A stretch of 64,000 nucleotides of DNA from Ursus arctos (GCF_023065955.2 NW_026622841.1:23743501-23807500), one strand, 5' to 3'; shown: positions 11,435 through 21,557, counted from the stretch's first letter. A program made the numbers and translations. Notes: a model not told the origin generated them from the sequence alone.

Positions 11435-11631
11435 CATTTTTAAGATTTTATTTATTTATTTGACAGAGAAAGAGAGGCAGTGAGAGAGGGAACGCAAGCA
11501 GGGGGGGTGGGAGAGGGAGAAGCAGGCTCCCCGCCGAGCAGGGAGCCCGATGTGGGGCTCGATCCCAGAACGCCGGGATCATGACCTGAGCCGAAGGCAG
11601 ACGCTTAACGACTGAGGCACCCAGGCGCCCC
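11435..11631 (-). mobile_element. Can-SINE, minus strand
   Basis: The tail 'taagattttatttatttatt' is on the left and the head 'ggcacccaggcgcccc' on the right. An 8-bp duplication 'aagagctc' flanks it at 11427-11434 and 11632-11639. Confidence 0.92.
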
Positions 11632-11994
11632 AAGAGCTCTGTGTAGTTGGTTTGAAGACAAGTGCTTGTAAGGATAGGGCATTCTAAAACTCTCAGGAAG
11701 ATAGAAACTAACTCAAATGTTTTTTCAAGTTCATGTGATCTGGAAAAAGAAACAAACAACTCTGTTTAATTAAAACAGACATGTCTTTAAGGTTACCAGC
11801 ATTAAAGTTTAAGCTTTTATTCCTCCTGGGTTTACTTAAAGTCAAATAAGTTGATGTTCTCTGTTACAAAAGGTTTTTTTAAAAAATCGCTGGGGAGAAT
11901 GACAGACTTTGATGTCTTGTAAGGATTTTGTGGGTATTCTAAGCATAATTTTTACAAAAAAGTAGATATAGGTTTAAATAAAAGTAAAATTTTA

Positions 11995-12202
11995 TTTTTT
12001 ATTTATTTTTAAAGATTTTATTTATTTATTTGACGGAGGGAGAGACAGCCAGCGAGAGAGGGAACACAGGCAGGAGGAGTGGGAGAGGAAGAAGCAGGCT
12101 CCCAGCGGAAGAGCCTGATGTGGGGCTCGATCCCAGGACCCCGGGATCACGCCCTGAGCCAAAGGCAGACACGCCCAACGACTGAGCCACCCAGGCACCC
12201 CA
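11995..12202 (-). mobile_element. Can-SINE, minus strand, 15-bp target duplication
   Basis: Young-type body ('gggatcacgccctgagcc'). A perfect duplication 'aaaagtaaaatttta' lies at 11980-11994 and 12203-12217. Confidence 0.95.
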
Positions 12203-12225
12203 AAAAGTAAAATTTTAGACAAACT

Positions 12226-12327
12226 TTTTTTTTCCTCAAGTAATGTCTACACCCAACGTAGGGCTCGAACTCAGGACCCCAAGGTCAAGAGTTGCACACT
12301 CTGACTGAACCAGCTAGGCACCCATGG
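12226..12327 (-). mobile_element. Older short Can-SINE, minus strand
   Basis: The short old subfamily: 'gtaatgtctacacccaacgt', 'gggctcgaactcaggacccc' and 'gaaccagctaggcaccca'. A probable duplication 'caaactt' is found on both sides. It lacks the CT-rich 3' domain of the longer copies. Confidence 0.8.
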
Positions 12328-13243
12328 GCAAACTTAAAAATTGTCTCCCAGATCTTTCTTGAAATCTAAAACCTGGAAGTTTTGCTGAGTTAGGTTCAGT
12401 GACGCGTGAAGTTAAAGTCATTAAGTATATAGATCACTTCTAAATCAGACAAAACACTGAAGCATTAATTACTGACCGTGGGTTTGTCTACTTTTGGCTT
12501 ATTACAGATAAACTAAAGATAAATTTGGGTCTGTTAGTAAACATGTTTTGTGTTTTGTTGAAAGACTGTACTATGAAGAAGCATGTTTCTAGAAATGATG
12601 AAATGTGTTTCTAAATTTACCAATCTAAGAATGCTAGTGTAATAGTTCACAATTGCTTACTCACTCTCACAAGAAATTAAGGTTTCTAAGAGTTAAGAAT
12701 TCTAATAAATGTAACTAAGCCTACTAGAAATCACAGGGGAAACAACTGTCTATACAAGAAAAGTAGGATATGTGTTTGCTGTAAGAAAAAGCATGAGGGA
12801 TGGATGTATATTTTTGTTGAGGGAAAAGCAAATAATTTTGTCTTAGAGGGAGGTTAGTTATTTAAAAAGGAAACATTTAGGACAAAATCTGAATGTAAGA
12901 AAGAAAGTTGTAAAAGGCTTGTGGAAAGGGAATCTGTGAGGAAAAATAATGTTAATATGTGATCAAGCTGACTTTTCATCGAGGCAGCACAACCGAGTAT
13001 GTAAGATTGTGTTGGAAGTGGATCAAGTCTATCTTGCTTCTGCAAAAATGGCCCCTGATTGCCAGACTTTTGCCACCCTCCTGAATCAGAGAAATGAAGG
13101 AATCATGGCTGTAAATTAAATGAACAAATCTGGGCTATGGGAAAACCAAGATGGCTGCTTGGTTCTTCCTGACTTCCTGGCATACCCCACTTTTTGGTTT
13201 CTACATTCCTTCACCCACCACAGGGCATTTTAAGACAATTCCA

Positions 13244-13435
13244 GGGCGCCTGGGTGGCTCAGTTGGTTAAGCGACTGCCTTTAGCTCAGGTCATGATCCT
13301 AGAGTCCCAGGATCTAGTCCCACATCGGGCTCCCTGCTCAGTGGGGAATCTGCTCCCTCTGATCCTCCCAGCTTTCATGCTCTCTCTCTCCCATTCTCTC
13401 TCTCAAATAAATAAATAAAATCTTAAAAAAAAAAA
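13244..13435 (+). mobile_element. Can-SINE, plus strand
   Basis: Head 'gggcgcctgggtggctcagt', tail 'aaataaataaataaaatctt' with A12. Duplication 'agacaattcca' (13233-13243) against 'agataattcca' (13436-13446), one mismatch. Confidence 0.93.
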
Positions 13436-13559
13436 AGATAATTCCAATTATAAATAGACATTGGTGGGGAGACTTCTATAACATTGCAAAAACAGTCTAT
13501 TAGCAATCTGCCTGTCAGGTCCACAATCCCGGAAAACCTGTTTTTGTTCCTCGAGGCCT

Positions 13560-14390
13560 CAGAACTCTTCCTTATGGACCTTTGTACACCTTATTCAACT
13601 GTCACTTGGCGTGGGTTACCAGTATGTCCCTGGTATTGAATGATTTTTGGATGGGTTGAAACTTCTCCCTGGGTGATGCCCTCCCAGTGGAAAAAAATAG
13701 ATTTTAGAAAATGTGTTTTCCACTTGGGGTCGACCGTCTATAGTCTCCAGTGCCCCAGGCATCTACTTCACCAGGCAAATCAGACAACCCTCAATGAAAA
13801 CCTTGGAAACTTCTCGGAGTTTTTGTCTCATGCTGGTATGAGCAGCTGCTGTCTCTAATGTCTTCTGCTCAAGCCCGTCATCATCAGGTTAAAGAAGCCT
13901 TCCTGATGTCAATTCCAAGGATCCTGTTGGTCATAGATTAGAGCCTTGTAATTATGTATTCTGGAAATGTCATCAGAGGAAGACAGCCCTCAAGCCCCAT
14001 TGGAAGGGACCTTACCAGGTGTTCTTTTTTTTTTTTTTTAAAGATTTTATTTATTTATTCGACAGAGATAGAGACAGCCAGCCAGAGAGGGAACACAAGC
14101 AGGGGGAGTGGGAGAGGAAGAAGCAGGCTCATAGCGGAGGAGCCTGATGTGGGGCTCAATCCCATAACGCCGGGATCACGCCCTGAGCCGAAGGCAGATG
14201 CTTAACCGCTGTGCCACCCAGGCGCCCCTTACCAGGTGTTCTTGACCACTGACACCGCTGCAAAACGGGCAGGTATGGGGCTTCGGGTACACATCACACA
14301 GCCGAAGAAGGCTCCAGCTAACACCTGGTCCGCTATAGATGCTGGCGGCCTCCGAATCCAAACGGGCCGGAGGAGAAGTAGCTGACTTCG
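13560..14390 (+). pseudogene. Retroviral pol remnant: integrase core and C-terminal domain
   Basis: At about 13640-13860 a frame contains a GWVE tetrapeptide placed as in retroviral integrase cores, then Gly/Ser/Asn-rich pieces of the same domain with frameshifts. At about 13990-14022 another frame reads KPHWKGPY, the conserved start of the gammaretroviral integrase C-terminal domain. That frame continues after the SINE at 14028-14227 for about 45 codons before a stop. The enzyme would join viral DNA to the host chromosome. Here it is dead through stops, frameshifts and the SINE. The likely class is ERV1 rather than ERVL or betaretroviral. Confidence 0.65.
14028..14227 (-). mobile_element. 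Can-SINE, minus strand, inside the integrase remnant
   Basis: Young arctoid type ('cataacgccgggatcacgcc', 'ccgctgtgccacccaggcgc'). A perfect 16-bp duplication 'cttaccaggtgttctt' lies at 14012-14027 and 14228-14243. Its removal brings the integrase frame back into register, so it landed in already fixed retroviral sequence. Confidence 0.95.
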
Positions 14391-15360
14391 AAGCTGACTG
14401 CTTCTGCCTAAGGCAACAGATCAAGACTTGGCACTTTAACAGAACAGGAAACCCTTTCTCCTGCGTTTCCTTTCCTTTCCTCTGGCATTGGCCTGCAAAG
14501 ACAATACCCTCAACTCGACCTCCCAGGCCCTGGCTAGAGGGGGTAACCTCTGGAATTTAGAAGAGCGTTTTATGTCAGCCTAGGAGAAAAGCTAAACAGG
14601 ACCTCTCATTGGTCGACTCCCCTGCATGGACCTGGGGGACTTAGGAAAGACCCACCAGGGGCTTTCAGGATCCAGGATTCAGTCCTTTTTGGCAGATCCC
14701 TAATTCTCTCATTAAAGATAAATAGAAATGAGGCTAGGATCGGCACGATTCTTGAATTCTTGAAATCACTGCGGAACCCACTACTAAACAGTAACTGCCC
14801 AGCTGAGACCCCTTAGGCTCTCGGACCAAAGCGGCTACTAGAACAGCCTTGATTATCTTGTGGCTGAGCGAGGAGGTATCCGCTGTACCCAACAGCATCT
14901 GCTATCACCTGGATTAACAGTTCTGGGGACACTGAAACCCAATTCCGGAAGATCACTGAGCAGCCCACTTGGCCTAAAAGAGTGACTCCTTCAGCAGGGT
15001 CTTTCTTTGACTTTTTTGATTTTGATCGGTTTGGGTCTTGGGGACCACGGCTCCGAAGGGCACTTTGAACCTCGGGAATTATCCGGCTTAGAGTCATCAT
15101 CATAAATCCCGCTCGTGCACGATATGCTCTCCGAAGCTTAAATCATGTTCACAGCTGCTAACCGCTAAGCAAATTCTCTAAGACTCGAATGTCAGAAAAG
15201 GAACAAAGAGGACAACCGTCTTAAAAATTATGAACCTGAGGCTATAATCTGTGACCATCACAGAAAAGTTGACCAAAAGCCCCAAGAACTAGAAAGCACA
15301 GCTGAGGGCCACCCTAATGCCTTCAATTTTGATTCTCTCAGTAAAGCTGAGAATCTGATC
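14391..15360 (+). other. Retroviral 3' interior (env position), not identifiable
   Basis: It lies between integrase and the polypurine tract, where env would be. Short open pieces such as 14339-14560 are present, but I see no reliable envelope motif, so I make no product call. Confidence 0.4.
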
Positions 15361-15373
15361 AAAACGGGGAAAC
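15361..15373 (+). promoter_or_regulatory. Polypurine-tract-like sequence
   Basis: 'aaaacggggaaac' directly before the 3' LTR. It is purine-rich apart from two C, which fits a decayed plus-strand primer site. Confidence 0.55.
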
Positions 15374-15740
15374 TGTAAAAAGAAAACCACGGGTCCCAAA
15401 CGGTGTCACTTAGGTTGAGGCCCATGTCAGTAAAGCCAAACTGAGAACCTTACCTAACTGCACTTGCAACCCCTGAAATGTAACATTTATTTAACTAGTC
15501 AACCTGTGACTGTCCCGGTCAGCACTGGGAAATTTACTGATAGACCCCGCCTAAAATAGTGGTTTCTTTGCTAGTAATTTCCTTTTTTCCTGCTCCCTCT
15601 CTACATTTAAGAAACTTCCTCTCCTGTAGCCCTTTGGAGCTCCCCTCTACTTGCCAGATGGGATGCTGCCTGATTCGTAAATCCATTCATAAAGCCAGTT
15701 AGATCTTCAATGTACTCAGTTGAGTTTTTGTTATTTAACA
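15374..15740 (+). repeat. 3' LTR
   Basis: 367 bp from 'tgtaaaaagaaaacca' to 'ttgttatttaaca'. Colinear with 8262-8643, but it lacks the duplicated 'tttactgatag' segment and has about 20 extra bases ('aaatccattcataaagccag') near its end. Confidence 0.8.
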
Positions 15741-16379
15741 CCAGGAAAACCTAAGCTTGATGGATGTCTCTTTGTGGTCCCTAACTCAGGGCATGTCACA
15801 TTCTGAGCCTCTCAAAGCAAGCCCCCAACCCCACCCCACTCCAGGGCCCCCAGACAGAAGAGGGGGGTTGCCATCCCCTGAGGGGGAGCTGGGAGAGTGT
15901 TGGGGAGGGATGTGGGAAATCGCCCTTTCGGGGACAGGACAAGTAAGGGAAACCTTGGGCCTTGGGTTTGCTGGCTTGAAAGGGGGGTGGGGGAGGAGAT
16001 AAGCAAAGGCGGAAAGCAGCCAAGGAGAGCAGGGAGGCAGAGGAGAGAAGAGTGCAGAAGGGAGGAGTGGGTGGGGGAGTTCTTTGGAGTGGGCGCAGAG
16101 GTGAGGGTTCCCAGGAACCAGCCCTCCATGGCACCCTAGGTGCGGGAGGGGTCAAAGTGGCTGAAGTCAGAGGCCCTCTCTGAGCACACTGCTCCTTCAA
16201 AGGCGGGAGATGAAGGCCTCTTGCCCCCACTCCTGCCCTCCCTCTGCTGTCCCTGCACAGCTCTGAGGCCCCTGGGATGGCAGCGGGTCCCACAGGTGGC
16301 GGGGAGGCTCTTGGACAACGTCCATACGTCCTGCCCAGTCTCCCCAACCTTTTTCATCTTATTCAGAGCTGACCAGGCC
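15741..16379. other. GC-rich unrecognised stretch beside the CpG island
   Basis: G-rich on plus, so the minus strand has long Pro/Ser/Leu-rich frames (15796-16347 and 15812-16129). They overlap in different phases, and I see no domain. It could hold part of a first exon, but nothing proves it. Confidence 0.4.
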
Positions 16380-16760
16380 CAAGTAGGGGATCGGGGAGGG
16401 CGGGACCTCCCGGAGAGGGTGGTAGGACGATGGGGGGGGGGGGTGCGCGGGCCGAGGGAATGGGGGAGTGTGGGAGCAGGAAGGGGAGGGTGAGCGGGGG
16501 AGGGTGGCAGGCCGTGGGGTGCAGGGCGGGGCCAAGAGAAGGGCCGGGGAGGCGCAGGAGGGGAGCGGAGCACGGAGATTGGCCGCCGGGCATCGGGCCA
16601 CCGCTCACCCCGGGAAACCTGAGTCCCCGCTGCCACCACCACCGGGAGGGGCTGGCCTTCGGAGCGGCGCGGGGGCGGCCCTGGGCCCAACGCCAGGGAC
16701 TCCAGGGCCGAGGAGCCTTCTTTCCCTCCGGCCCTGCAGGGCACTGTAGTGCTTCATTGA
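16380..16760. promoter_or_regulatory. CpG island, candidate promoter
   Basis: I count about 29 CpG in 360 bp with very high G+C. By rough count, observed/expected is near 0.7, while the rest of the window is CpG-poor. It contains an Sp1-type GC box 'gggcggggcc' (16524-16533) and an inverted CCAAT box 'gattgg' (16577-16582), with no TATA. A G12 run sits at 16432-16443. These are features of a TATA-less housekeeping-type promoter. Direction and transcript are unknown. Overlapping frames on both strands (for example minus 16136-16744) are explained by composition. Confidence 0.5.
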
Positions 16761-16974
16761 CCCTGCGCGCTTGGGGCAGCAAAGAACCAGAAAACCTGGA
16801 AGTTAACCCAGAGAGTCCTTCGTGAGGCCTAATTCACGGTGGACCTCGAGGACAGCCTGAACTGCTGCCTCGGTGTGCCCAGGAGGGACTCCCACCTTTG
16901 ACCCATAGGGTTGCGTTTTTACCCTCACAAGAATGGCCTAGCTGGAACTGGAATGCTGGCCTCCGAGCCTCTTC

Positions 16975-17016
16975 CTTGGCCTCCGGCTATTCCAGCTTGG
17001 CCTCCGGCTATTCCAG
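16975..17016 (+). repeat. 21-bp tandem duplication
   Basis: Two perfect copies of 'cttggcctccggctattcca' plus g, head to tail. At 21 bp the duplication keeps phase, giving SLASGYS-like twice in a short frame (16898-17080). The coding status of that frame is doubtful. Confidence 0.9.
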
Positions 17017-17217
17017 CAACTCCCGCCCTTGGGCCTCCACCACCTCTGACTCTTGCGCACTAACTACCCGCCTTTCTTGAGCCGGTAGTGATGCTGTGCT
17101 CACCCCTACTCGGGCTCAGGCGCGTACTTGCACACTGAGGGCCTGTTTGGAGGCCCAAGGACTTTAATCCAAAGAGTCTTTCAACAGTAGAGTTCTGGGC
17201 CTCCTGGGCGTTTGGAT
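17017..17217. other. Unrecognised
   Basis: No repeat or gene recognised in this GC-moderate flank. Confidence 0.35.
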
Positions 17218-17231
17218 GAAAATGTGTTTTT

Positions 17232-17462
17232 GGTGGGTGCTCAGGTGGCTCAATCCATGAAGCGTCTGCCTTCCGCTTAGATCATGATTCCGGGGTCTTG
17301 GGATGGAGCCCCTGGGGCTCCGTGTTCAGAGGGGAGCCTGCCTCTCCCTCTGCCTCTGCCCCCCCCCCCCACCTCGTGCGTGTGCCCGTGCAGGCTCGCG
17401 CGCGCGCGTGCTCTCTCTCTCTCTCTCTGAAATAAATAAATAAAATCTTAAAAAAAAAAAAA
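17232..17462 (+). mobile_element. Can-SINE, plus strand, with CG-alternating insert
   Basis: Head 'ggtgggtgctcaggtggctc', tail 'gaaataaataaataaaatct' plus A. The 3' domain carries a C run and an alternating 'cgcgcgcgcg' stretch at about 17398-17408. Flanks 'gaaaatgtgttttt' and 'gaaaatgttttgg' look like a target duplication with a 2-base indel. Confidence 0.9.
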
Positions 17463-17620
17463 GAAAATGTTTTGGTCAACAGAGCCTTTGGGCCCCTTTA
17501 GCTCCTCCTGCTTCAGTCCAGGGCCGCCCCAGCTGCCAGAACCACAGAGGAGCCCTCTGGCCATTCTCCTGGCTCCTTATCCACAGGTCACTGGTCAGAG
17601 GCAGCGAAAGAGGCCCTGGA

Positions 17621-17626
<6 letters not shown>

Positions 17627-17655
<29 letters not shown>
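17627..17655 (+). repeat. (GA)n microsatellite
   Basis: Fourteen to fifteen GA units followed by 'tgtgtgag'. It explains a Leu-Ser-repeat frame on the minus strand. Confidence 0.9.
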
Positions 17656-17657
<2 letters not shown>

Positions 17658-17809
17658 TGTGAGGGATGAGGGAGATGAGGTCAAGCCGAGCACAAAGCAC
17701 AAGCTGACACCCCACAAATCCTGTTCTTCCCACAGGTGGGATATGGGGGACCTTCCTCAGCCACTCCTGGCTGCCCTAAAGCTAAGGGAAGGAAAAACCA
17801 ACGGTTAAC

Positions 17810-18312
17810 TGAGAGAGATCACAGTCCTATAAGACAGGAGTCTCCCTCCGTTTACAAATGTCTTAGTGATTTACAAGCATAAAGCATTCTTATCAATAAC
17901 CTAACTTCCAGAAGGAAATGAAGGTAACATTAAATGTCCTCATAACCTGTAGCCCATTGACAGATACTTGAGGCAGAAAGAGTATAAAGTTCCTTCAGGA
18001 AGCTCCCAACTGTCTTACTGTTAGTATGCCTTGCTGGAGGGAAAAACAACCTTCACTTGACCTTGGCAAGGCCTCCAGTATCTATGAAGTCTTCTTTAGC
18101 ATATGAAAGATTTTTTGAAAACCTCCCTTTCCCCTTATCTCCCCCAACTCCAAGTATATCATCAGTTGCTCCTCACAATAAATAAATAATAAGTAAATAA
18201 ATAAATAAAATAAAGGAGCTGCTTCCGTCCTGTCCCCATACTTTAATAAAACCACCTTTCTGCACCAAAGACGTCTCAAGAATTCTTTCTTGGCCGTCGG
18301 CTCCAGACCTCA
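17810..18312 (+). mobile_element. Solo LTR, class I retrovirus type
   Basis: It starts near 'tgagagagatcacagtccta' and ends 'cttggccgtcggctccagac' then 'ctca'. Diagnostic 3' part: 'ctttaataaaaccacctttc' (poly(A) signal) then 'tgcaccaaagacgtctcaag'. About 500 bp, with a (TAAA)n expansion at about 18178-18214. No retroviral interior lies on either side. Exact ends are uncertain and no clear short duplication was found. Confidence 0.65.
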
Positions 18313-18704
18313 CCTGCATGCAAAAACTACATCGTGTGTGTGTGGAGAGAACCTGTCCGGCTAGGGCTGTGGGTTCCGCCAGCCTGTCCAAGGGAAGCTG
18401 CTCCATCTTCCCCAACCCCACTTCTGACCACAAAGCCTGTGAGAAGCTCTTTGAACAACAAAACTCTTTCCTAGCCAGCGCCTCAGAGCAACACAGGTGA
18501 CCTAAACCAGACCGCAAGGCCTCCTGAGGGGCAGCTGGAGCAGTCTGGGAAGAGGCCGAGTAAACCTTTGCCTCACACTTGCTTGCTGACCACATTGCGC
18601 ACTCATTTCTAAAATGGCGCCTCCCTCAGCCTCCCCAGATGGGCCGACTTCAGTCATTGGCGCCTGAGAAGGAGGGAGCTTTAAAGGCGAGAGAGAAAGA
18701 AAAA
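18313..18704. other. Unrecognised
   Basis: No repeat body recognised. Short frames only. Confidence 0.35.
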
Positions 18705-18900
18705 GGGATTCACATATAAATAACAGCTGAGGTTTACTGGAAGCTTGTGCTCTGGCAAGCCTTCCAGACTCCCACCACCTTCGGGGGCAGGGATTATTAT
18801 TATTACTATTATCATTCCCTTTTTTTTTTCCAGATCAGGAACAGTATCACAGCTCATGGTGGTGGAGGCAGGATTGGAAATATGCAGCCAGACTGGCCTC
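18705..18900 (-). mobile_element. MIR
   Basis: 'aacagctgaggtttactgga', then 'gattattattattactatta' and 'ccagatcaggaacagtatca' correspond to a reversed MIR (3' end on the left). Diverged. Confidence 0.55.
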
Positions 18901-19849
18901 CAAGACCCTATACCTGCCACAGCGACACCCTCCCCCGCCCCTCCCCCCACTTCAGCCCCTGCCTTGTCCTGGACAAACCATCTCCTGGGCCACTCACTCC
19001 AAGCCCTCCCTCCACCCCCAGGAGACCCCCTGCACCCAGACACAGGCCCCCACAGTTGACGTGAAGGTCAGTGGTCTCTGGCCCGACTCTAAGCTCCTTA
19101 CAGCTGGAGGCGGTCATGTGCTCATTGAGCCCAAAGGCCCGGATTTCTCAACCAAGTCTGACCCTAACTAAGCTGGGTGGTTGTTAAATCCTATGCCTGC
19201 AGCCGGCTTCTGCTGCCTCAACAGACACGTTCCCCATCCTATAGCAGCTCTTGAGGTGGAAGAAGGGCTGGGGTTCATGGCAAAGTAAGTTTGGGAAATA
19301 CCAAGCTAAAATTATATGTGGTTTCTTACCTCTGGGGCTTCTCAGAGCCCTGAAAAGGCTGAATGCGCACTGGTCACCTGTAGGAGGATGAGATGCCTCG
19401 GATGCAGCCGTTTCCCAAAAGGATGTGACCAGGGAACCACTGCTTTCTCACTGAGTATCCCAAGGGAACCCACACTGAGAACTACTTCCTAGAGCAATGT
19501 AATTCATCCTGGCCCAATAGGGAGGCTGTTTAAACCATCTCCATATCTAGTAGCAGAAGGAAGCTTTGCAAAGATAGCATAAACCTCCTGAGATCTCATA
19601 TCCTCCTGTCCCCAGCAAGTTCGATTCAGTGCCCCCCCTCCCCTTCTCCCTTGTTGGTGATCAGCTCGAACTTGTTTACAGCCTGTGGGCAGTTCACATT
19701 CTGGAAAAACACCCCAGATCAGCCAGTAGAAGAAAAGACCAAGTCAGGTTTCTGGGTAAAATAAGAAGCAAGATCCTCCTGTGGGAAATCCTGAGTTGAT
19801 TTTAATGGGGCCGGGGCAGGGGGAGGGGTGGGGAGAGACAGTGAAAACA
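18901..19849. other. Unrecognised, C-rich at left
   Basis: A C-rich patch at 18926-19040. Phrases at about 19130-19500 resemble an old DNA-transposon or L2 relic, but too weakly to name. Confidence 0.35.
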
Positions 19850-20100
19850 CTGGCTCAGTGCCATCTGGCACCTGAATAATGAGAAAACGCTGTACAGTGT
19901 GCGGTTTGCAGGACGCCTTCACATCCGTTTCCTGATTTGAGCCTCGCAAGAGCTATGTGTGGTGACAGGACAAACACTGTTGCCATTTGCTGGTTCTAGA
20001 AACTGAGGCCCAGAGAGGGTAAGTGATGTCTACAAGCCACACAGCTCTTTGTGGGGTAGCCAGAAGCACTTTGAAGCTGAGTCCAGGGCTCATTCCTTGG
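19850..20100 (-). mobile_element. MIR
   Basis: 'cgccttcacatccgtttcct', 'gatttgagcctcgcaagagc' and 'aaactgaggcccagagaggg' followed by 'aagccacacagctc' form a near-complete reversed MIR. Confidence 0.75.
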
Positions 20101-21028
20101 CTCCATTTCAAGGTTTTTGTGGGTGTAGTATTTCCTTCAAGGGAATCTGAGCAAATGTGCTCTCGTTGAGGATGGGGACTGTGGGAGATGCTCGCTCAGG
20201 CATGACGGTGCCTCCCTGCACCCACCAGCCTGTGCGAGGTCAGGGAGGTCCGTCTGGAAGCCTACAGGTCATGCAAGCTTGTAGCCTCCTCCTCCAAGAT
20301 CTGCCCGCTCAGCGCAGTGAGTTCCTGAAGCCCAAAGCCATACGCCATGTCCATTTTAACCAAATCCTCTGACATTCCTGTGTCCCGGGGCTGGCACGTG
20401 TCGTACAACTTGCCAGGACAACTGTCTTCAATGGTTTGCAAACTCCACTTAGTCCTCAGGGCACTTGCCATCCTTGATCTGACCCGACGGTTTAGAGCAA
20501 CCCTGTGAGGTAAGTGGACAGTGTACTATGAGGTCACCTGTCTTGGGTTGCTTAACCTCCAGGAGCCCCCGTTCCATTGTCTGGAATGTGGTGAGAACGT
20601 CCGTAGAAGGCGCGGACCCAATGAGATAAAGTGAGAAAGGAAGGCACGGGTAATACGGACCAGATCTAAATAGAAATTATCTCCATTTTACCGACGGTGG
20701 TACTGAGGCTGGAGTTGCCCGGCCCACAGCTCCCCCCGCACACACCCCCACCCCAGCCCCGGTGATCTCTCTCCTTCCTTATCATCCCAGATAAATCTGG
20801 CCCTTGTCCTGTTTTCTTCACTGTCACTGTTCAATGTTATTTGCTAACACACACGTGTGCATTTGTCACGTCGCAGTGTTTGATTATATGGTCATCACAT
20901 AGTGAGACTTTCCGCTTTTCCTTTTTGCCTTATTTGCGTGTGCCTTCGTGCCTGTCCGGTGGAAAAGGCCTTCCCTTCCCCGAGGTCATCAACAGAGTTT
21001 ATATTTTCTCCTCCTGTACTTACACTGT
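20101..21028. other. Mostly unrecognised, with MIR-like scraps
   Basis: 'gagcaaccctgtgaggtaag' (about 20497) and 'ctccattttaccgacggtgg' (about 20682) look like pieces of a reversed MIR separated by other sequence. The rest is unrecognised. Confidence 0.4.
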
Positions 21029-21044
21029 TTTAAAATGGCTTTCA

Positions 21045-21234
21045 GGGCACCTGGGTGGTTCAGCCGGTTAAGCGTCTGCCTTCAGCTCAGGTCATGATCC
21101 TGGGGTCCTGGGATCGAGTCCTGCATCGGGCTCCTTGCTTGGTGGGGAGTCTGCTTCTCCCTCTACCCTCCCCCCTTCTCATGCTTGCACTCTCTCTCTC
21201 AAAAAAATAAAATCCTTTAAAAGAATAAAAATAA
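21045..21234 (+). mobile_element. Can-SINE, plus strand
   Basis: Head 'gggcacctgggtggttcagc', 3' end 'ctctctcaaaaaaataaaat'. Duplication 'tttaaaatgg' at 21029-21038 and 21235-21244, with about 6 bp of extra sequence between the left copy and the head. Confidence 0.9.
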
Positions 21235-21244
21235 TTTAAAATGG

Positions 21245-21481
21245 TCATCTTTAATTCTCTCCCATTTATTTGTATGACTGGTATGAGGGGAGGTTGCAAC
21301 TTTCCCCCATAACAGATAACCAACTAACATACCATCAAATCGTTATTTTCTTATCTACTGACTTGAAATGGTATTTTTTAGCAAACGCTGAATTCTCATA
21401 CGTACGTGAGCTTGTGTCTATACTTCCTATTCTGTGTCATTGATCCAGGTGTCTGTTCCTAGGCCAATAAAAGGGCTTCTT

Positions 21482-21485
<4 letters not shown>
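21245..21485. other. Unrecognised, AT-rich
   Basis: The sequence resembles a diverged reversed old-LINE 3' end ('ctgttcctaggccaataaaa'), but I cannot place it. Confidence 0.3.

Positions 21486-21524
<39 letters not shown>
21486..21524 (+). repeat. (TA)n microsatellite
   Basis: About 19 TA units, not attached to a SINE tail. Likely length-variable. Confidence 0.95.
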
Positions 21525-21527
<3 letters not shown>

Positions 21528-21557
21528 TGATGTTCTTTCTTTAAAGTGACTTGGCTA

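Larger units (their letters stand above)
11640..13000 (+). repeat. AT-rich retroviral interior block, second copy at 24.08-25.06 kb
   Basis: Landmarks recur in the same order near 24.1-24.9 kb: 'catgtctttaaggttacc' (24092: 'catgtcttcagaattacc'), 'tcaaataagttgatg' (24133: 'tcaaataagctctta'), 'cattaattactgac' with 'tacttttggctt', 'gactgtactatgaagaa', and 'ggaaacaactgtctata' with 'gtttgctgtaagaaaaagca'. No coding frame. The block is broken by two SINEs. Confidence 0.6.
8262..15740 (+). mobile_element. Endogenous retrovirus, class I (gammaretrovirus-like), decayed provirus with two LTRs
   Basis: Two diverged copies of one about 370-bp sequence flank 6.7 kb of DNA in the same orientation. Both begin TG and share 'aaaaagaaaaccacggg'. 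Both end in '...gttattt' plus t/a and 'aca'. A TGG start of a primer-binding site follows the first copy. A polypurine-like 'aaaacggggaaac' precedes the second. Integrase remnants lie near 13.6-14.4 kb. Six Can-SINEs have landed inside. I recognise no gag, protease or reverse-transcriptase region, so much coding sequence is missing or beyond recognition. The flanking bases (gcctca / ccagga) give no clean short target duplication. Confidence 0.75.

Noticed and set aside
14339..14560. Envelope gene in the provirus
   Set aside because: Position fits, but no reliable motif is visible. Left as unidentified interior.
15796..16347. 183-codon minus frame
   Set aside because: Same cause: C-rich minus strand, overlapping frames, no domain.
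16136..16782. Long minus-strand frames (202 and 139 codons) in the CpG island
   Set aside because: Several phases on both strands are open at once, with Pro/Arg/Ser-rich translations. That is composition, not coding evidence.
17476..17733. Minus frame with a Leu-Ser repeat
   Set aside because: It is the translation of a (GA)n microsatellite.
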